Shown here piece after piece: positions 6,968 through 7,155 of a stretch of DNA of 7,155 bases. This stretch comes from JANRKH01 sp033761815 (GTDB lineage Bacteria; Pseudomonadota; Alphaproteobacteria; Rickettsiales; Rickettsiaceae): the NCBI GenBank assembly GCA_033761815.1, contig JANRMF010000053.1:1-7155 (forward strand). The letters run 5' to 3'. The number at the start of each line of letters is the position of its first letter. Within the stretch, counting starts at the first letter, position 1. The notes beneath the pieces are model-generated. The model was not told where the DNA came from, did not search any database, and saw nothing but the letters and a program-made list of their open reading frames with translations. The position numbers were made by a program, and so were the translations under genes.

Positions 6968-7155
6968 ATGTTCAGTTCAATATCACAATCATTTAGAGTA
7001 TCTGGTTGTAAAAAAAATGCCAATCTTTTTATAGAAGATATAGAGAGAAATCTGGAATCTATGAATGTAGTTATACCCCCAAAAGGCGATATAAACATAA
7101 AGGACTCAAATGATACTCGTGTGATTTTTGAGACAGATTTTGGAGCAGATGGTAT
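6968..7155 (+). CDS. Unidentified protein, 5' part only (runs off the right edge)
   Basis: A + strand frame opens at ATG 6968 and stays open to the end of the window (62 complete codons). It begins MFSSISQSFRVSG and later reads IPPKGDINIKDSNDTRVIFE. The composition is hydrophilic and protein-like, with no membrane segment or signal peptide. I do not recognise a family. The first ATG is only 13 bp from the divergent kinase start and has no ribosome-binding site. A second in-frame ATG at 7061 has a GGA five bases upstream and would leave about 106 bp for divergent promoters, so the true start could be either. Codons 15-17 contain a run of eight A. The opposite strand is also open here, so a non-coding reading remains possible. 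Confidence 0.5.
   Translation, partial: MFSSISQSFRVSGCKKNANLFIEDIERNLESMNVVIPPKGDINIKDSNDTRVIFETDFGADG
6995..7023 (-). promoter_or_regulatory. Candidate promoter for the kinase-terC unit
   Basis: On the - strand TTGGCA (7018-7023, 5 of 6 to the -35 consensus) is separated by 17 bp from TACTCT (6995-7000), which keeps the three most conserved -10 positions (TA...T). A start near 6988 would leave a leader of about 34 bases before the ATG at 6954. The spacer contains eight consecutive T. The site lies inside the opposite-strand frame that starts at 6968. The position and spacing are good but the -10 box is weak. Confidence 0.3.

Noticed and set aside
6955..7098. N-terminal extension of the kinase to an ATG at 7098
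   Set aside because: The 48 extra residues would precede the natural signal-anchor start at 6954 and do not look like part of a kinase. The opposite strand has a more protein-like frame.

Overview
This window reads as AT-rich bacterial chromosome (roughly one third G+C by eye) from an alphaproteobacterium, most plausibly Rickettsiales or a similar AT-rich, host-associated lineage. The support is the alphaproteobacterial style of YidC (a Lys where E. coli has its conserved TM2 Arg, then an ANKSYKSM segment), the yidC-engB junction that is common in this class, and a PleC/DivJ-like histidine kinase. The standard genetic code fits throughout: stops are TAA, TGA and TAG, and Trp is TGG. I saw no RNA gene, insertion sequence, CRISPR array, integrase or attachment site.

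Left part, all on the + strand: the last 18 codons of an unidentified gene end in an ATGA overlap with rmuC, a membrane-anchored coiled-coil protein with a PD-(D/E)XK-like core. After 55 bp comes yidC (membrane insertase), which overlaps engB (ribosome-assembly GTPase) by 11 bp. After a further 71 bp containing a candidate promoter comes lptB, the ATPase of the lipopolysaccharide transporter. These are housekeeping genes for envelope and ribosome biogenesis.

Right part, on the - strand and convergent with lptB across 53 bp: a two-gene unit transcribed leftward. It holds a membrane sensor histidine kinase (true start at 6954, 491 residues) and, one base after its stop codon, a TerC-family integral membrane protein. 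terC has the only strong Shine-Dalgarno-like sequence in the window and carries a perfect 11-bp inverted repeat over its metal-site codons. No response regulator is present.

Right edge: a + strand reading frame runs off the window. Its first ATG lies only 13 bp from the divergent kinase start. Its product is not recognised.

No clearly new multi-gene system is visible. The points most worth a second look are the kinase-TerC pairing, the hairpin inside terC, and the very tight divergent start at the right edge.
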